64,000 nucleotides of DNA from Rostratula benghalensis. Taxonomy: Eukaryota > Chordata > Aves > Charadriiformes > Rostratulidae. The translations under genes and the position numbers were made by a program. Below the pieces are notes generated by a model, which made no database searches, was not told where the DNA came from, and saw nothing but the letters and a program-made list of their open reading frames with translations. Numbering within the stretch: the first letter of the stretch is position 1; every line of letters starts with the position of its first letter. Of this stretch, positions 63,619 through 64,000 are shown piece by piece. The stretch spans positions 637,486-701,485 of the forward strand of contig VXAI01000097.1 in NCBI GenBank assembly GCA_013399305.1, given 5' to 3'.

Positions 63619-63846
63619 CTGCTGATGTGGTGCTTGTTCCCATTTGTATTAAAATTATTGGGAGCTCTACAGACTGGGNNNNNNNNNNNNNNNNNNNNNN
63701 NNNNNNNNNNNNNNNNNNNNNNNNNNNNNNNNNNNNNNNNNNNNNNNNNNNNNNNNNNNNNNNNNNNNNNNNNNNNNNNNNNNNNNNNNNNNNNNNNNNN
63801 NNNNNNNNNNNNNNNNNNNNNNNCTGTGTTTTGTGTCCTGGTGGTA
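63619..63846 (-). CDS. Internal exon, right cluster (first), interrupted by assembly gap
   Basis: Minus-strand exon whose 3' part (63678-63619) is sequenced: QSVELPIILIQMGTSTTSA plus 1 nt, then a good donor GTGAGA. Its end phase matches the next exon at 60285. Upstream lie 145 Ns, and beyond them TTTCCTACTCTGGTTAG at about 63847-63863 is a good acceptor followed by 23 bases free of a shared stop. The exon therefore most likely starts at 63846 and contains the gap. The 5' boundary and total length are inferred, since the N count may not be the true length. The peptide is hydrophobic then Ser/Thr-rich. Not recognised. Confidence 0.65.
63679..63823. other. Assembly gap (145 N)
   Basis: Unsequenced bases. 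Open frames crossing it on the plus strand are meaningless. It appears to fall inside a minus-strand exon. Confidence 1.
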
Positions 63847-64000
63847 CTAACCAGAGTAGGAAATGGGTAAGCTTTTTAAAAACTAATTTTTATCTTTTTA
63901 ATTTTATTGTCTAACTGCAGCTTTTTAACATGTACTTGAGATCACAAATTTCATTACTAACAGCTAATGTAGATAATGCATACCAGAAAACTGACACGTT

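Noticed and set aside
1..64000. CRISPR arrays, operons, tRNA/rRNA genes, retroviral LTRs or gag/pol
   Set aside because: None seen; the dispersed repeats are CR1/LINE-type and the sequence is vertebrate nuclear DNA.

Overview
This 64 kb window is A+T-rich vertebrate nuclear DNA, almost certainly from a bird. The main evidence is at least ten fragments of CR1 non-LTR retrotransposons. Several end in the avian CR1 3' signature (a GATTCTATGATTCT-type 8-bp repeat), and other interspersed repeats are very scarce. There are no prokaryotic genes, operons, CRISPR arrays, rRNA or tRNA genes. Almost every long open reading frame is either CR1 ORF2 sequence, its antisense shadow, or chance openness in A+T-rich DNA.

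Coding content is confined to short exons, all on the minus strand. At the right end (about 59.9-63.9 kb) three exons have good splice sites and fully compatible reading phases; the first is interrupted by a 145-N assembly gap. Near the left end (3.7-5.7 kb) three more candidate exons also chain by phase. Two weaker candidates lie between them (about 39.5 and 56.0 kb). All could belong to one gene transcribed right to left across the window with very long introns, or to two genes. I could not recognise the protein from any of these exons.

Layout: 0-0.8 kb is a composite of two joined CR1 fragments (+). 3.7-5.7 kb is the left exon cluster. 11.3-16.1 kb is a CR1-rich block: a 3'-end fragment (+), an endonuclease/RT copy (+) containing a hexanucleotide microsatellite, and an inverted composite (-) that shares its junction with the copy at the window start at roughly 99% identity. 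20.4-21.1 kb holds old CR1/L3-like sequence (-). 33.7-45.8 kb holds scattered CR1 3' ends, a perfect 112-bp tandem duplication and the longest CR1 copy (43.4-45.3 kb), which abuts an older CR1 tail to tail. Near 50 kb is a decayed L1-like reverse-transcriptase relic, unusual for a bird. 52-58.7 kb has two more CR1 pieces, and 59.9-63.9 kb is the right exon cluster. The rest reads as intronic or intergenic sequence with simple repeats.

All identifications come from reading the sequence. No alignment or database search was run, so repeat boundaries are approximate (tens of bases) and exon calls rest on open frame, splice sites and phase.
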